DNA of 64,000 nucleotides from Lucinisca nassula (taxonomy: Eukaryota > Mollusca > Bivalvia > Lucinida > Lucinidae). Location of the stretch: contig OY757016.1 of the NCBI GenBank assembly GCA_963580285.1, positions 38,703,124-38,767,123 on the forward strand, in the 5' to 3' direction. Both the position numbers and the translations under genes were made by a program. The notes under the pieces were generated by a model. It did not search any database, had not been told where the DNA came from, and saw nothing but the letters and a program-made list of their open reading frames with translations. Shown here one piece after another: positions 28,570 through 40,424 of the stretch (position 1 is its first letter; each line of letters starts with the position of its first letter).

Positions 28570-29049
28570 GTAAGCATACATGGACATCCTTAGGTGTTGA
28601 CAAATCCCTGAACACTAACAAACCCTAAAAACTTGGACACAAAAAGTCAAAGAAACAAGTCTGAGTAAACAATGTAGACTCAGATCAGACTGCTCCATCA
28701 GGAACAGTCTCTTCAGAGTCTATATTGTTTGTTACTGAGCATTAAGTCTTTATGGCCAAAATATTTGATGAATAATTTCTTGCACCACATATGATATGCC
28801 TTGATTTACCATGGAATATTATCCTACCCAGGTAATCCTACCAAGGAACAGGAAAAAATTGAATTTTCTCAAGTGTTTTGTGTGCCCATGTTGTATACCT
28901 CTTGTTGGTGGTCAGTGAGGAAGACATCACTGCACATTACGTCAAGTCACCAAACAATACAGCATTGTCATCACAATATGTCAGCAATGGAAGTGACTGC
29001 ATTAATAAAAATAGATGCAGAAAAATAAAAGCATGTAAGAAAGGAATCT

Positions 29050-29180
29050 TAAAAGGGTGTGAGAGGTAGATCAATAATACTGTCCCTCGAGATCAGTCTG
29101 GCCTCATTCAACAAGCCTCTTGATGTCTTCATTATGGATTATTCTTTCGACCCCTCACATCCATACAAGATTCTTATGTT
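29050..29180. repeat. degenerate hairpin MITE
   Basis: 'gggtgtgagaggta' and 'tcgacccctcacatcc' pair across a degenerate middle. It is a decayed relative of the near-perfect hairpin at 56652-56780. Confidence 0.5.
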
Positions 29181-29264
29181 ATAAATCTGTGTATAAGGCT
29201 CATTAAAACATGTCTGAATATTTAGGGTAAACATAGTAGTTTAAATAGAGTATCCGTACATGAG

Positions 29265-30125
29265 TGTTCATGTATTATTAAATTTGTTAAATGAGTTGAG
29301 GAAAAGGGATAAAATGCAAGGCTTTGCTGAGCATTTTATCCCTTTTCTTCAACGAGTTTAATAAATTGTTGACATAGAGGATCTTACATGAGTGTTCATG
29401 TATTATTGAATTTATTAAACGAGTTGAGGAAAAGGGATCCATTGTAAGGCTTTGTCGAGCATTTTATCCCTTTTCTTCAACAAGTTTAATAAATTGTTAA
29501 CATAGAGGATCTTACATGAGTGTTCATGTATTATTGAATTTGTTAAATGAGTTGAGGAAAAGGGAAAAAATGCGAGGCTTTGTCGAATATTTTTATCCCC
29601 TTCTTCAACGAGTTTAATAAATTGTTGACATAGAGGATCTTACATGAGTGTTCATGTATTATTGAATTTATTAAATGAGTTGAGGAAAAGAGATAAAATG
29701 CAAGGCTTTGCTGAGCATTTTATCCCTTTTCTTCAACAAGTTTAATAAATTGCTGACATAGAGGATCTTGCATGAGTGTTCATGTATTATTTAATTTATT
29801 AAACGAGTTGAGGAAAAGGGACAAAATGCAAGGCTTTGCCGAGCAATTTATCCCCTTTCTTCAACAAGTTTAATAAATTCAATAATAGATGAGCACAAAT
29901 GCAAGTTTCTATTTATCACATGACATTTAAAAGGCATTTTATTTACGAGTGTTTAACAAAAATGTCAATATTCCGCCATTAGTAAATGCAATATTGTTAA
30001 GGACATTGTACATGTAACGTTACGGGGCTTATCTAGCTAATTTGCATATTTAATCTACTAGTGGATTATCAAATGTATTACATGGCATTATTACAATCTC
30101 AGACATGATGTCATATGATAAAAAG
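29265..30125. repeat. tandemly amplified palindromic element
   Basis: A ~118-bp unit with internal palindrome 'gagttgaggaaaagggata' / 'tatcccttttcttcaac' around 'aaggctttgc' is repeated five times to ~29885, followed by a single unique tail ('ctatttatcacatgacattt', 'aatttgcatatttaatctac'). Single-unit copies with the same tail are at 33590-33960 and 58246-58715. Confidence 0.8.
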
Positions 30126-30382
30126 AAAAAAAAAACATGGCCAGGTTGTTCAAAGCTTCTGAAGGTGCTTGTTCACATAGCATTAACTCTTGATCTGCTA
30201 AATAAATTAATTTTGCCACACCCATATTGACTATTAACCAATCAGATTACTTGATGTAATTTATTCCATTAAATTTACTAATTGTATGATGAAGCCATCT
30301 GATCTGGATCTTCACTGTTTGCAAAGGTAGAACATATCCTGATTCAGCAGAACAAGGGTTAACCAGTCTGTTTATTTTACAG

Positions 30383-30464
30383 GGCAAGGTTCCTAGAAAT
30401 GCCCATGGAAATGTTGAGTTGTTCCTGCCCTCCATGTTGCCAGCTGGAACTGTCCACCTACAGA
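30383..30464 (+). CDS. XPC: XPC exon: BHD3 part 1
   Basis: 82 bp between 'ttattttacag' and 'gtgagt', reading GKVPRNAHGNVELFLPSM then LPAGTVHLQ plus one base. GKVPRN-x-x-GNV is the conserved start of BHD3, which contacts flipped-out bases opposite a lesion. Ends in phase 1 and joins 34138. Confidence 0.95.
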
Positions 30465-30551
30465 GTGAGTTTCTAGTTTCATATACCCTATGTCTGAGTT
30501 TCCGAATGGGAGTCTTACATCCTTAAATTTGGACTTGAGGGGTTTAGTCAA

Positions 30552-30778
30552 TGTATGCAGGAAAACTCCTAAAGGGGTACCTTGGCAAACAGTATAGGCC
30601 CAGATCAGACGCCGCGTTCTTAGAATGCGGCGTCTTATCAGGGCCTACACTGTTTGCTAACTGTATTTTCTGTCAAGAACAGAATAAAAACAAAAAAATA
30701 GACCTGTCACCCCTTTTCTAACAAATGGACTTGTCCAATATATAGCAATGGAAGAGTCCACTGATATACAATGGGTTA
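30552..30778. repeat. hairpin MITE, 'ttttgtaccagaaacccc' family
   Basis: Pairing core 'gcccagatcagacgccgcgt' / 'gcggcgtcttatcagggcct' around 30598-30645, with family-typical flanks ('ccccttttctaacaaatgga', 'atgggttaa'). Confidence 0.6.
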
Positions 30779-30891
30779 AGAGGATGGCAAATACATGTAG
30801 TGTAGATCCTGATTATGTTTCTGATCTCGATCTACACTGTTTTCAAAGGTATTTGTACCATTGAGCCCTTCAGCCTTTGTTTCTGAATTGG

Positions 30892-31048
30892 ATTCTTCCA
30901 TCGGTTGATTGTGTTGGATTCTTCCATAGGTTGATTGTGTTGGAGTCTTCCATCGGTTGATTGTGTTGGATTTTTCCATCGGTTGATTGTGTTGGATTCT
31001 TCCATCGGTTGATTGTGTTGGATTCTTCTATCGGTTGATTGATTGTGT
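30892..31048 (+). repeat. 26-bp minisatellite
   Basis: Six copies of 'ggattcttccatcggttgat' plus 'tgtgtt' with minor changes. Open frames on the minus strand through it are periodic artefacts. Confidence 0.85.
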
Positions 31049-31049
31049 T

Positions 31050-31437
31050 AGGGTTTAATGACATATCAGCCCTTTGTGGGTCATTTTGTATCGCCTCTCA
31101 GAGAAAGGGAGAAAAGAGATAGAGATTGCAGTGACAGTGAGTGAAAGTGAGGGACAGGACGAAAGGAGGAAAATAAATGGAAGTATAGAGTGTGAGTGTG
31201 TTTCAGTTTTATGTCCCACCAACAGCTCAGGTCATATGGAGACGGGACCACGGTTTAAAGACTCATCCAAAAGTCTGGAGAAGCCTGGGATCGATCTGCA
31301 ATCCCTGGTTTATCAGGCAAGTAGCATAACCACTACACCACAGGGGCTTCTAAATGGAAGTATAGTCAGAAGGAAAAACAATCCCCCTCTACTCTTACCT
31401 GCTGCGAGGACAGCAGGCCATGATGCCCAACTGTAAG
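31050..31437 (+). repeat. SINE-like sequence, uncertain
   Basis: The section at ~31200-31350 ('gttttatgtcccaccaac' to 'cataaccactacaccac') resembles the tail of an interspersed element with a reversed tRNA-like end. No second copy was found in the window. Confidence 0.3.
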
Positions 31438-32120
31438 TGAAAATCAGTTGGCTGCCTCAGTGACAAAAGATACATGACATCTTCACCTCACCCAAGGATT
31501 CTTCCATTGCTGACTTTTGACTTGTCCATTGGTGACAATATTTTTTTTGGTTCAAAATCATAAACAGAATGAAAGTGTGGATTCTGATGAGCCCGCTCAT
31601 TATGAGGTGGCTAATCAGAATCTGCAGTGTTGCATAGATATCTGTATATGTTGCTCACCTCATCTGAATCCTTTTAATATCCTCTGTTAAGCAGCCATCC
31701 AGCCTGGAAAAACAAGTCCTGAAAGTTGTTTACCTTTGAAAAACAGCCGAAAAATCTGCCATGTGTTCCCATTCCCCTTAAGTGATGAATGTCTTTATCT
31801 CAGAAGATGCCATGAAAAACTGCATCTCAAAATCTTGTCTGTTATGTTGTGTGCTACAAACATATTTTTGCATACAGGCAATAGTGTGGATCCTGATCAG
31901 ACTGGTGTGATCTTGGTCAACACTGTTTGTATAGGAGCAGTCTGATCTGGGTCAACATTGGTCACAAAATGACTTTCAAAGTTACCAGCAGATGACAATA
32001 GTTGTGATTGGCATCTTTTGGGTTCAGACATGAGGAATTGTAGGCTGAAGCTAAAGTGGGTTATGATAATCCAAATTAAATGTTTGTGATCTTTTCGTAA
32101 GGTCAGTACCCAATGTAAAA

Positions 32121-33436
32121 CCCCTGTCACACCAGGGCCGCGTTTTGAAGGTGTCCAAGAAAAATGCAGAACGCTGAGGTGCGCGCAGTACGATCGCAAA
32201 CATCGCTGTAGCAATGCAGTGGCATCGCCAGTAGGCTGGTTGGGATCACATAGAACGCCAAGCGACGGCGCTCATTTTGAGCATGCTCAAAACATACGCC
32301 GTCGCTCGGCATTCTGATAAGAGCACAGTGAGGTTGCCGCAAGGTTGCCATAGCAGCGCAGTAAGGTCTCCTACAATGCTACAGGAGCTCGGCAGGAGCG
32401 CACAGAGGTCTCCTACAACGCCTTATAAGCTCCGCTTGTATAATTGATTAATTGATTGATTGATTTGAGGTTTAACGTCCCCGTCAACACTGTATAGGTC
32501 ATTTTGGAGATGTTGCTTCCAATTTTGTGGGACTTTTACCTGCCATTGAGATGAAATAACATCTCAAGCTCTGTCGCCCATTGAAATCAATAGAGTTTAT
32601 AAGCATGGACGATCCGTCTCTCACCGCTTTGCCTGGGCAGGCTTAGATCCTCTAAGCGGTTTAATAGTACTCGTTTGCGGTCGGTTTCAGCTCTCCGTGA
32701 AAGCATCATGCAGTCCATCTATTTCTTCCAGTCCCGATGGGCTAGAGTAGACTGTGGAACGTAAAGTTTGATTGAATACTGTATTCTGTGATGACTCATC
32801 CCTGGGCGGTGGACTTGCTCCTGCTTGCAGTGATGGCGGTGGACTTGCTTTCGACGGCACACGAGTACTGGTAAACTGCTTAAGGGATCTAAGCTTGCCC
32901 AGGCAAAGGAGCGCAAGTCGGACCACCCATGCTTATTAATCCGGCGACAGGGATTGAGATGTCATTTAATCTCAATGTCGGGTAAAAGTCCCACAAAATT
33001 GGAAGCAACGTCTCTAAAATGACCTATACTGTGTTGATGGGGACGTTAAACCTCAAATCAAACAAAACTGTTTGACTGGTGAAGATGTCTGTTTACACTT
33101 TGCTTTATAGTGCAAATGAACATCTTCACAGTGTGAGTGCCATAAAAGTGCAGTGCACGCATTGTGAGCGCCGTAAAAGCGCAGTGCACGCAATGTTAGT
33201 GCCGTGTAAGCACAGTGGATGCGCCGTGAGAGCGCATACAATCTCCATCAAGAACGCCTCAGGATTGCGTTAGATCGCCATGTAAGCTCCGTAGCAATGT
33301 CTTGGTCGCTGTAAGGACGCCATGACATGTCCATGTTCACGAAAAAAGTCCCATAATTCTTGCGATCTCGCGGCGTTCTGGAAAATTAAACAACGCCGTT
33401 CAATCGCAGTGGAAACGCAGCATAGTGTGACAGGGG
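32121..33436. mobile_element. TIR element with nested repeats
   Basis: Starts 'cccctgtcacac' and ends 'gtgtgacagggg', perfect 12-bp inverted ends. Inside, GC-rich low-complexity sequence with many 'gcgcagt' and 'cgccgt' motifs flanks two inverted copies of the 'gatttgaggttt' repeat (32452-32755 forward, 32880-33068 reverse). No transposase; non-autonomous. Superfamily undetermined. Confidence 0.65.
32452..33068. repeat. head-to-head pair of 'gatttgaggttt' repeats
   Basis: The forward copy (32452-32755) and reverse copy (32880-33068) face each other inside the TIR element, forming a large potential hairpin with a ~125-bp spacer. Confidence 0.65.
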
Positions 33437-33589
33437 CTTAAGCTGTCATCAGGATCATGGTAACAGAAAACATTTATAAGCCCTCAAGCCTGAAGACCTT
33501 CAGTCCTTATGAGAGTTACTAGAGCTGAAACAGGTGTCTCTGATTACATGATCTTCAGTCATTTGGTGGCTCCAGTTTTCTGTATTACA

Positions 33590-33960
33590 TAGAGAATCTT
33601 ACATGAGTGTTCATGTATTATTGAATTTATTAAACGAGTTGAGGAAAAGGGATAAAATGCGAGGCTGTGCCGAGCATTTTATCCCTTTTCCTCAACGAGT
33701 TTAATAAATTCAATAATACATGAGCACGAATGCAAGATTCTATTTATCATATGATATTTATTACGCATTTTATTCACGATTGTCTACAAAAAATGTCAAT
33801 ATTCCGCCGTTAGTAAACGCGACGTCGTTAAGGACGTCGTGCATATAACGTTTTGGGACGTATCTAGCTAATTTGCATATTTAATCCACTAGTGGATTAT
33901 AGAAAATATTACATGACGTTATTACACTCTCAGACGCGACGTCATATGATAAATGTAATT
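33590..33960. repeat. palindromic element, single-unit copy
   Basis: Same family as 29265-30125: one palindromic unit ('gagttgaggaaaagggata') plus the tail with 'aatttgcatatttaatccac'. Confidence 0.75.
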
Positions 33961-34137
33961 TGTTTGTTTTTCCAGTGTCAGACATTTGTGTCGACCTTAG
34001 CCTCAACACAAATGTCTAAGTCCAATAGTCAAGAACTGTAAGGCAGATTTGGCTCATACAAGCATGACATGGCCTTCGCAGAATTCTTGTGTGCAATACG
34101 TGACAATTTATGTTGTTCATCCATACTATGATTACAG

Positions 34138-34231
34138 TTGAAGGATTGAATCGAGTTGCTAAGAAACTGGAGATAGACTGTGCTCCTGCTATGGTTGGCT
34201 GGGACCATCACTGTGGCTTCTCACATCCTAG
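34138..34231 (+). CDS. XPC: XPC exon: BHD3 part 2
   Basis: 94 bp between 'gattacag' and 'gtaagt'. Completing the split codon, it reads EGLNRVAKKLEIDCAPAM, then VGWDHHCGFSHP, plus two bases. LNRVA-K-L-IDC and the G-F-SHP motif are typical of BHD3. An AG-flanked segment at ~33976-34039 upstream contains stops and is not an exon. Confidence 0.95.
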
Positions 34232-34284
34232 GTAAGTGACAGGTGCTAGTCTGCTCCTCAGTGAAATTGTGCCCTGAACACATG

Positions 34285-34350
34285 CTGGCTCAGTCGGGTG
34301 CATGCCCAACTAGTTAACAGGAGGTTGCCAGTTCGATCCTTACCAGGTCC
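34285..34350 (+). repeat. tRNA-like SINE head
   Basis: 'ggctcagtcgg' resembles an A box and 'ggttgccagttcgatcc' a B box at usual spacing, then 'attttgtggagactgatca', shared with the SINE-like copies at 666-950 and (reverse) 55600-55740. It gives the polarity of that SINE family: the tRNA head is on the minus side at 55735. Confidence 0.5.
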
Positions 34351-34469
34351 AGAATCATTATTTTGTGGAGACTGATCATTTTTTTCTAGTCTTTCTCACT
34401 GATTTAAGACTGCCCCCACCCATTTGGGCTTGGAGAAATAGATGGTCTGCAAGATGCTTCCACACAGAT

Positions 34470-34765
34470 CTGAAACTGACCGCACATGAGTACTGGTAAA
34501 CCGCTTAGAGGATCTAAGCCTACTCAGGCAAAGCGGGGCGAGTTGGAGCGTCCATGCTTATAAACCCTGTTAGTTTCATTGGGCACAACAGGGCTTAAGA
34601 TGTCATGTCATCTCAGTGTCGGATATAAGTCCCACAAAATTGTAGGCAACATCTCCAAAATGACCTATTCAGTGTTGGTGGGGACGTTAAACCTCAAATC
34701 AAACAAAACTGATTTGAGAAGGGCAGTTGTCAGTTTCTGGTGAAAGAATATGTACTGGACAGGTT
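34470..34765 (-). repeat. interspersed repeat, 'gatttgaggttt' family, reverse
   Basis: Reverse copy of the family at 1749-2050, ending 'gttaaacctcaaatcaaaca' at ~34705. A fragment of the other SINE-like family follows to ~34765. Confidence 0.65.
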
Positions 34766-34977
34766 AATAAATTATTTTTCAGGGAAAATAAGGCTTGACT
34801 ATGACAGACGATTCACATGTTATGTAAAGGCTTTATTTTCTCTGAAAAATATGAAAAAAATATTTGAAAATAATGTCTGCGAATGTTAATGCATGAAAAA
34901 CTATGGTTGATCCCTATAATCTACTGTTTCAGTCAAGGCACTGGTGGCTCAGTTGATCCCTAGAATATAAGCTGGAA

Positions 34978-35865
34978 CAAGAGCTCTGCAAGCAGGGCAT
35001 TATATTTGTAACACATATACTGACAAATAGTAGCAGGGGTTAGCCCGAAAAGAAAAGTTCATGGATGGACAGACAGACATAATTCTGCTAATAATTGGTG
35101 GACTGTAACCTCTTAAGAAAATGTGCTTCCTCATATGGTCTATAAATCAGCTTTTAGTTGATGGGATGTAAACTATAGGAGGAATTAGCTGGAAATGAGA
35201 AGTGACAGGGTTAATATTTGATGGATTGTAACCTTAAAAAAATGGTATGTGCTGCTCCACATTGTGGTAACTTTTTACAATGTTTCAGCTTGAAGGTAAA
35301 CAATAGGAATTTTCAATTTTACTGCTGATATTTGGTGGACTAACCTCAAAACAATATGTGTATCAGCTTCACATCATGGTCTAGCTATAAATCAAGTTTC
35401 AGCTGGTTGGGATGTAAGCTGTAGTAGGGGTTAGCCTGAAATGAAAATTATACATGAATTTACAAATTGGTACAACTCTGCTAATATTTGGTGGACTGTA
35501 ACCTAGAAATAAAATGCACTGCTCTAGCACTGCTCTGGTGTCACTATTTATAAATTCTCAGCTTAGTCTGATGTATATTATAGAGGGGTTAGTAGGAGGA
35601 GTTAGCCAGAAACAAAACAATAACAGAAATTTTCAAAAGGAAATAATAATTCTGCTAATATTTGGTGGACCATAACCTCGAAACAATATGCTCCACATTA
35701 TGGTCAAACTATACATCAAGTTTCAGCTTGATAGAGTGTTAATTGTAGGAGGAGTTAGCAGAAAACGAAATTTAAGTTTCAGCTTGATCAGATGTAAAAT
35801 GTAGGAGTTCTGGAAACGAAAAGATTACAGACGGACGCCGAGGGGCATAACATAATATGAACGTT
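34978..35865 (+). repeat. ~120-bp tandem repeat element A
   Basis: 'aatatttggtggactgtaac' and variants recur about six times at ~110-130 bp spacing with 'tcaagtttcagctt' and 'gtaggaggagttagc'. The start 'aagagctctgcaagcagggc' and the close 'gacggacgccgaggggcata' resemble other hairpin-bounded repeats here. Confidence 0.7.
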
Positions 35866-35987
35866 TTTGAAATGAGTGTATTAAAATGGTCCTGAACCAG
35901 GACTTTGACCCTTAATTTCTTGTAATTTTAACAGTGCAGACCCTGATCAGGCACAGCATTCTGTTTCATCTGATATGGTCTTTTTTT

Positions 35988-37710
35988 AGCTCGCCTGTAC
36001 GAAGTACATGGAGAGCTATTGTTGTCACCTTGGATGGCGTGTGCGTTTGCGTGTGCGTTCCCGTCACACTGCGTTAAAGTTTTTCAAATGCTTATATCTC
36101 AACAGTCACTCATCACATATTTGGAACTTTACTACCTGGGAGGGTCTTCTGATGTTCAAAGAGAACAGACCCCTGGGGTCATGCCCCGGGGTGGGGCTAG
36201 GGGTCAAAATCTAGAACACCTATGTAATACTGTGTTAAAGTTTTTGAAATGCTTATATCTCAGCAGTCACTCATCACAAAGCATTCATATTTACAACTTG
36301 GATACCTGGGAGTGTCTTCTGAGATTCCAAAACAACACACCCCTGGGTTCATGCTTGGGAGTGGGGATGGGGTGGGGCTGGGGGCCAAAATCTAGGACAA
36401 CTTTGTAATTTGTTGGTATACCTTTCCCTTATGCTAACAAGTTATGGACAGAATTGGTTATACATCAGCCAACCAAGTGACATTGGTTCAAGTGTAAAAG
36501 GGTGAAGGTCATGGTGACCTACATTTCACGGTCCAGTGATTTTGCCTTATATCTTGAAGACTATTTGTTGGAGAAATGTCATACCTGGGATATTAGTTCC
36601 ATGTGACACCATGACTGACTTCAAAATATATCTAGGTCACTGTGACCCATATTTCATGGTTCAGTGATTTTGCCTATTATCTCGAATACTATTTGATGGA
36701 GAAATGTCATACCTGGATTATGAGTTCCATGTGACCCGATAATTGACTGCAAAATATATCTAGGTCAGTGTGACCTATATTTCATGGTTCAGTGATTTTG
36801 CCTATTATCTCGAATACTATTTGATGGAGAAATGTCAAACCTGGATTATTAGTTCCATGTGACCTGATAATTGACCGCAAAATATATCTAGGTCACTGTG
36901 ACCTATAATTCATGGTTCAGTTAGTTTGCCTATTATCTCGAATACTATTTGATGGAAAAATGTCATACCTGGGTAATTAGTTCCATGTGACCTCCATGAT
37001 TGACATCAAAATATAGCTAGGTCAGTGTGACCTATATTTCATGGTTCAGTGATTTTGCCTATTATCTTGAATACTATTTGATGGAGAAATGTCATACCTG
37101 GGTTATTAGTCCCATGTGACCCCATGCTTGACCTCAAAATGTGTCTAGGTCACTGTGACCTATATTTCATGGTTCAGTGATTGTCTATTATCTTGAATAC
37201 TATTTGATGAAAAAATGTTACACCTGGATTATTTTTTCCACGTGACCCAATTATTAACCACAAACTAAATCCAGGCCATTGTGACCTATATTTAATGGTT
37301 CAGTGATTTTCCTTATTATCTTGATTACTATTTGATGGAGGAATGTCATACCTGGGTTATTAGTTCCATGTGACCCCATGATTTACCTCAAAATAGATCC
37401 AGGTCAGTGTGACCTTTATTTCATGGTTCAGTGATTTTGCCTATTATCTTGAATACTTTTTCATGAAGAAATGTCATACCTGGATTATTTATTCCATGTG
37501 ACCCCATGATTGACCTCGAAATGCCTTATAATTCATACACAATGTGATTATGAAATGTAATATCTGGCATTTATGTTCCATGTGACCTGATCATTGACCT
37601 CAAAATGTATCTAGGTGTGTGTGACCTATATTTCATGGTTCAGTAATTTTACCTTATATCTTTAAGGCGCGAAGCAGGCGAGCTATGCTGTCATGCGACA
37701 GCTCTTGTTT
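35988..37710 (+). repeat. ~118-bp tandem repeat element B
   Basis: Bounded by 'agctcgcctgtacg' and 'ggcgagctatgctg'. The core is ten or so copies of 'gtgacctatatttcatggtt', 'cagtgattttgcctattatc', 'gagaaatgtcatacctgg', 'agttccatgtgacc'. Non-coding. Confidence 0.85.
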
Positions 37711-37982
37711 TTACATATGACCATATAACAGGCGATGAACATAAAATGTCAAGCTTTATGTTTTTAGAAAAATATGTGGTTTTGGTTAATATTATCTGAT
37801 AAGATTCCTGGTTGGCATCTCAAGGGTTTGGGTCATAACATCAAATCATATGATCAAGAAATTTACACTCAGGAATGAGTTCAAAACAACTGTGGTGTTC
37901 GAGCCATTAGTCAGTCACCTTTTTCACCAATCTGAGACCATTAGTCTGTCACCTTTTTCACCAATCTGAGTTATTTTTGTAG

Positions 37983-38076
37983 AATGGATGGTTGGATTGT
38001 ATGTGAAGAGTTCAAGGACATTCTCCTGGCTGCTTGGGATGAAGAACAAGAAATTATCAGGGAGAAGGAGCAAGAG
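37983..38076 (+). CDS. XPC: XPC exon: end of BHD3
   Basis: 94 bp between 'ttatttttgtag' and 'gtatgt'. After the split Arg codon it reads [18 protein letters not shown] then [13 protein letters not shown]. The [13 protein letters not shown] motif is a hallmark of XPC BHD3. Ends phase 0. Confidence 0.96.
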
Positions 38077-38546
38077 GTATGTATCGTAGCTACAGGTAAG
38101 CATGATTAATTGATTTTATTGATTAATGCCACAGAAATGATTATTGTTTCTGATTTGCTAGTAATCGATTATTTGATCAACTTGTATAAGTCACTAACCA
38201 GTATTGTATCTAAAAATAGTTGGATGAGTGGCATTTAGTGCAGACCCTGATGAGATCTCATCTGGGTCTGCACTTGGCTCACATCAGTGTGTCCGTATAC
38301 ATACAGTTTTGTTTGTTTGTATTGGAGTTTAACAGCCTAGTCAACACTATTTTCTAGATACAACAGTGTAACATATTGTAAGAGTCACGCTTAGAGGGAA
38401 ACCAGAAAAATAAAATTATGACCATATTTTCAGTGATTACATATCAATTATTGATCACCATGACGGGATCAATAATCGATTATCTTTCCAGCTCTAATTA
38501 GATAGCCCCTATCATAGCTCCATGTTAGTACAAGTTATAGGGATAA

Positions 38547-40167
38547 TTATAGCCCCGCTTTGAAAAAGTGGGGCTATATTGTTATAGCCCCGCTTTGAAA
38601 AAGTGGGGCTATATTGGATTTGCCATGTCCTTCTGTCATTCCGTAATTCCGTGATTGCGTTAATTTGTGTTGGCTCCATAACTTTGTATCTGCTTAACAT
38701 ATTTTCATGAAACTTCACACAAATGTTAAACACCATAAGACAATGTGCAGAGCGAAGGAATTATAACTGTGGATTGCCTACTTTTGGAGTTATTGCCCTT
38801 TGAACATTTTCCGTAATTCCGTGATTCCGTTAATTTGTGTTGGCTCCATAACTTTGTATCTGCTTAACATATTTTCATGAAACTTCACACAAATGTTAAA
38901 CACCATAAGACAATGTGCAGAGCGAAGGAATTATAACTGTGGATTGCCTACTTTTGGAGTTATTGCCCTTTGAACATTGAAAAATGGCAATTTTAATTGT
39001 GTCCGCTTCATAACTCGAAAACCGTTTGAGATATTTTTAGGAAACTTCACACAAATGTTAAGCACTATGAGACGATGTGCAGAGCGCAGGAACCATAACT
39101 CTGCATTGCTTATTTTTAGAGTTATTGCCCTTTGAAAATTGAAAAATGGCAATTTTAACAGTGTCCGCTTCATAACTCGAAAACCGTTTGAGATAATTTC
39201 ATGAAACTTCACACAAATGTTAAGCACTATGAGACAATGTGCAGAGCGCAAGAACCATAACTCTGGTTTTCGTATTTTCTGTGTGTCTGTCTGTGTGTCT
39301 GTCTGTGTCTGTTAACAATTTTCATGTCCGCTCCATAACTTTAAAACCCATTCACATATTTTCATGAAACTTCACACAAACATTAAACACCATGAGATGG
39401 TGTGCAGAGTGCAGGAACCATAACTCTGGATTGCCTAATTTTTGAGTTATTTCCCTTTGAATATTGAAAAATATTAATTTTAGCCGTCTTTGCTCGATAA
39501 CTCAAAAACCGTTTGAGATAATTTTATGAAACTTCACACAAATGTAAAGCACCATATTACGTGTGCAGAGCGCAGGAACCCAAACTCTGGATTGTCTACT
39601 TTTTCAGTTATAGGCTTTTGAATATTAAAAAATGGCAATTTTAACTATGTCCGCTCCATAACCGTTTCTGATATTTTCATGAAACTTCAAATAAATGAAA
39701 AGCACCTTGAGATGATGTGCAGAGTGCAAGAACCATAACTCTGGTTTGCCTACTTTAGGAGTTATTGCCCTTTGAACATTTAAAAAGGCAATTTTGACTG
39801 TGTCGGCTCCATAACTCACAAACCATTTGAGATATTTTCATGACACTTCACACATGTGTAAAGCACCATGAGACAATGTGCAGAGCGCAGGAACCCTGAC
39901 TCTGATTTGCCTACTTTAGGAGTTATTACCCTTTGAACATTGAAAAATGGAAGATGAAATTTAGTATAAACATGAACATTCTGGTAATGTATCATGCTCA
40001 TTGAAATGAGGGACAAGGGCTCACAACTCTTAGAGTTTTTCCAGATAATGTAAAATTTTCAACAGTTATTTCTTGTTCATAACTGTTTTCTCTGCAGCTT
40101 AAATAACTTTCTTCTCTGACAGCGCTGAAGCGGGGCTATAGTCAGATCCTCTGACAGCTCTAGTTTG
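38547..40167 (+). repeat. ~165-bp tandem repeat element C
   Basis: Bounded by 'atagccccgctttgaaaaag' (itself duplicated at 38547 and 38586) and 'gctgaagcggggctatag'. Units carry 'tttcatgaaacttcacac', 'gacaatgtgcagagcg' and 'gttattgccctttgaa'. The shared 'catgaaacttcaca' motif links it to the 8 kb satellite. Confidence 0.85.
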
Positions 40168-40424
40168 ATCTGATGCATGAGAAAATGGCACTTTGCATTC
40201 TACAATTAATGTTTTTCAAGTGTGTGTGCAGCTAGCTAAAACAGCAGGATGCATAACTTTTTGCATGAATCTACCTCAAGGTCTCTTTCACATACCTGGA
40301 AGCCAAGGCTCTGGCAAGACTGGGGTATGACTTTATTACATCAAAAAGATATCAAGAAATTATCCTCATATGCTTCCATAACCCCAGTTTAATAGGAGTA
40401 ACAAAGACAGTCAAGTGACATTTT

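Noticed and set aside
33976..34039. Possible extra XPC exon after 'tttttccag'
   Set aside because: It contains stops in usable frames and the exons at 30383-30464 and 34138-34231 already join in phase with conserved BHD3 sequence.
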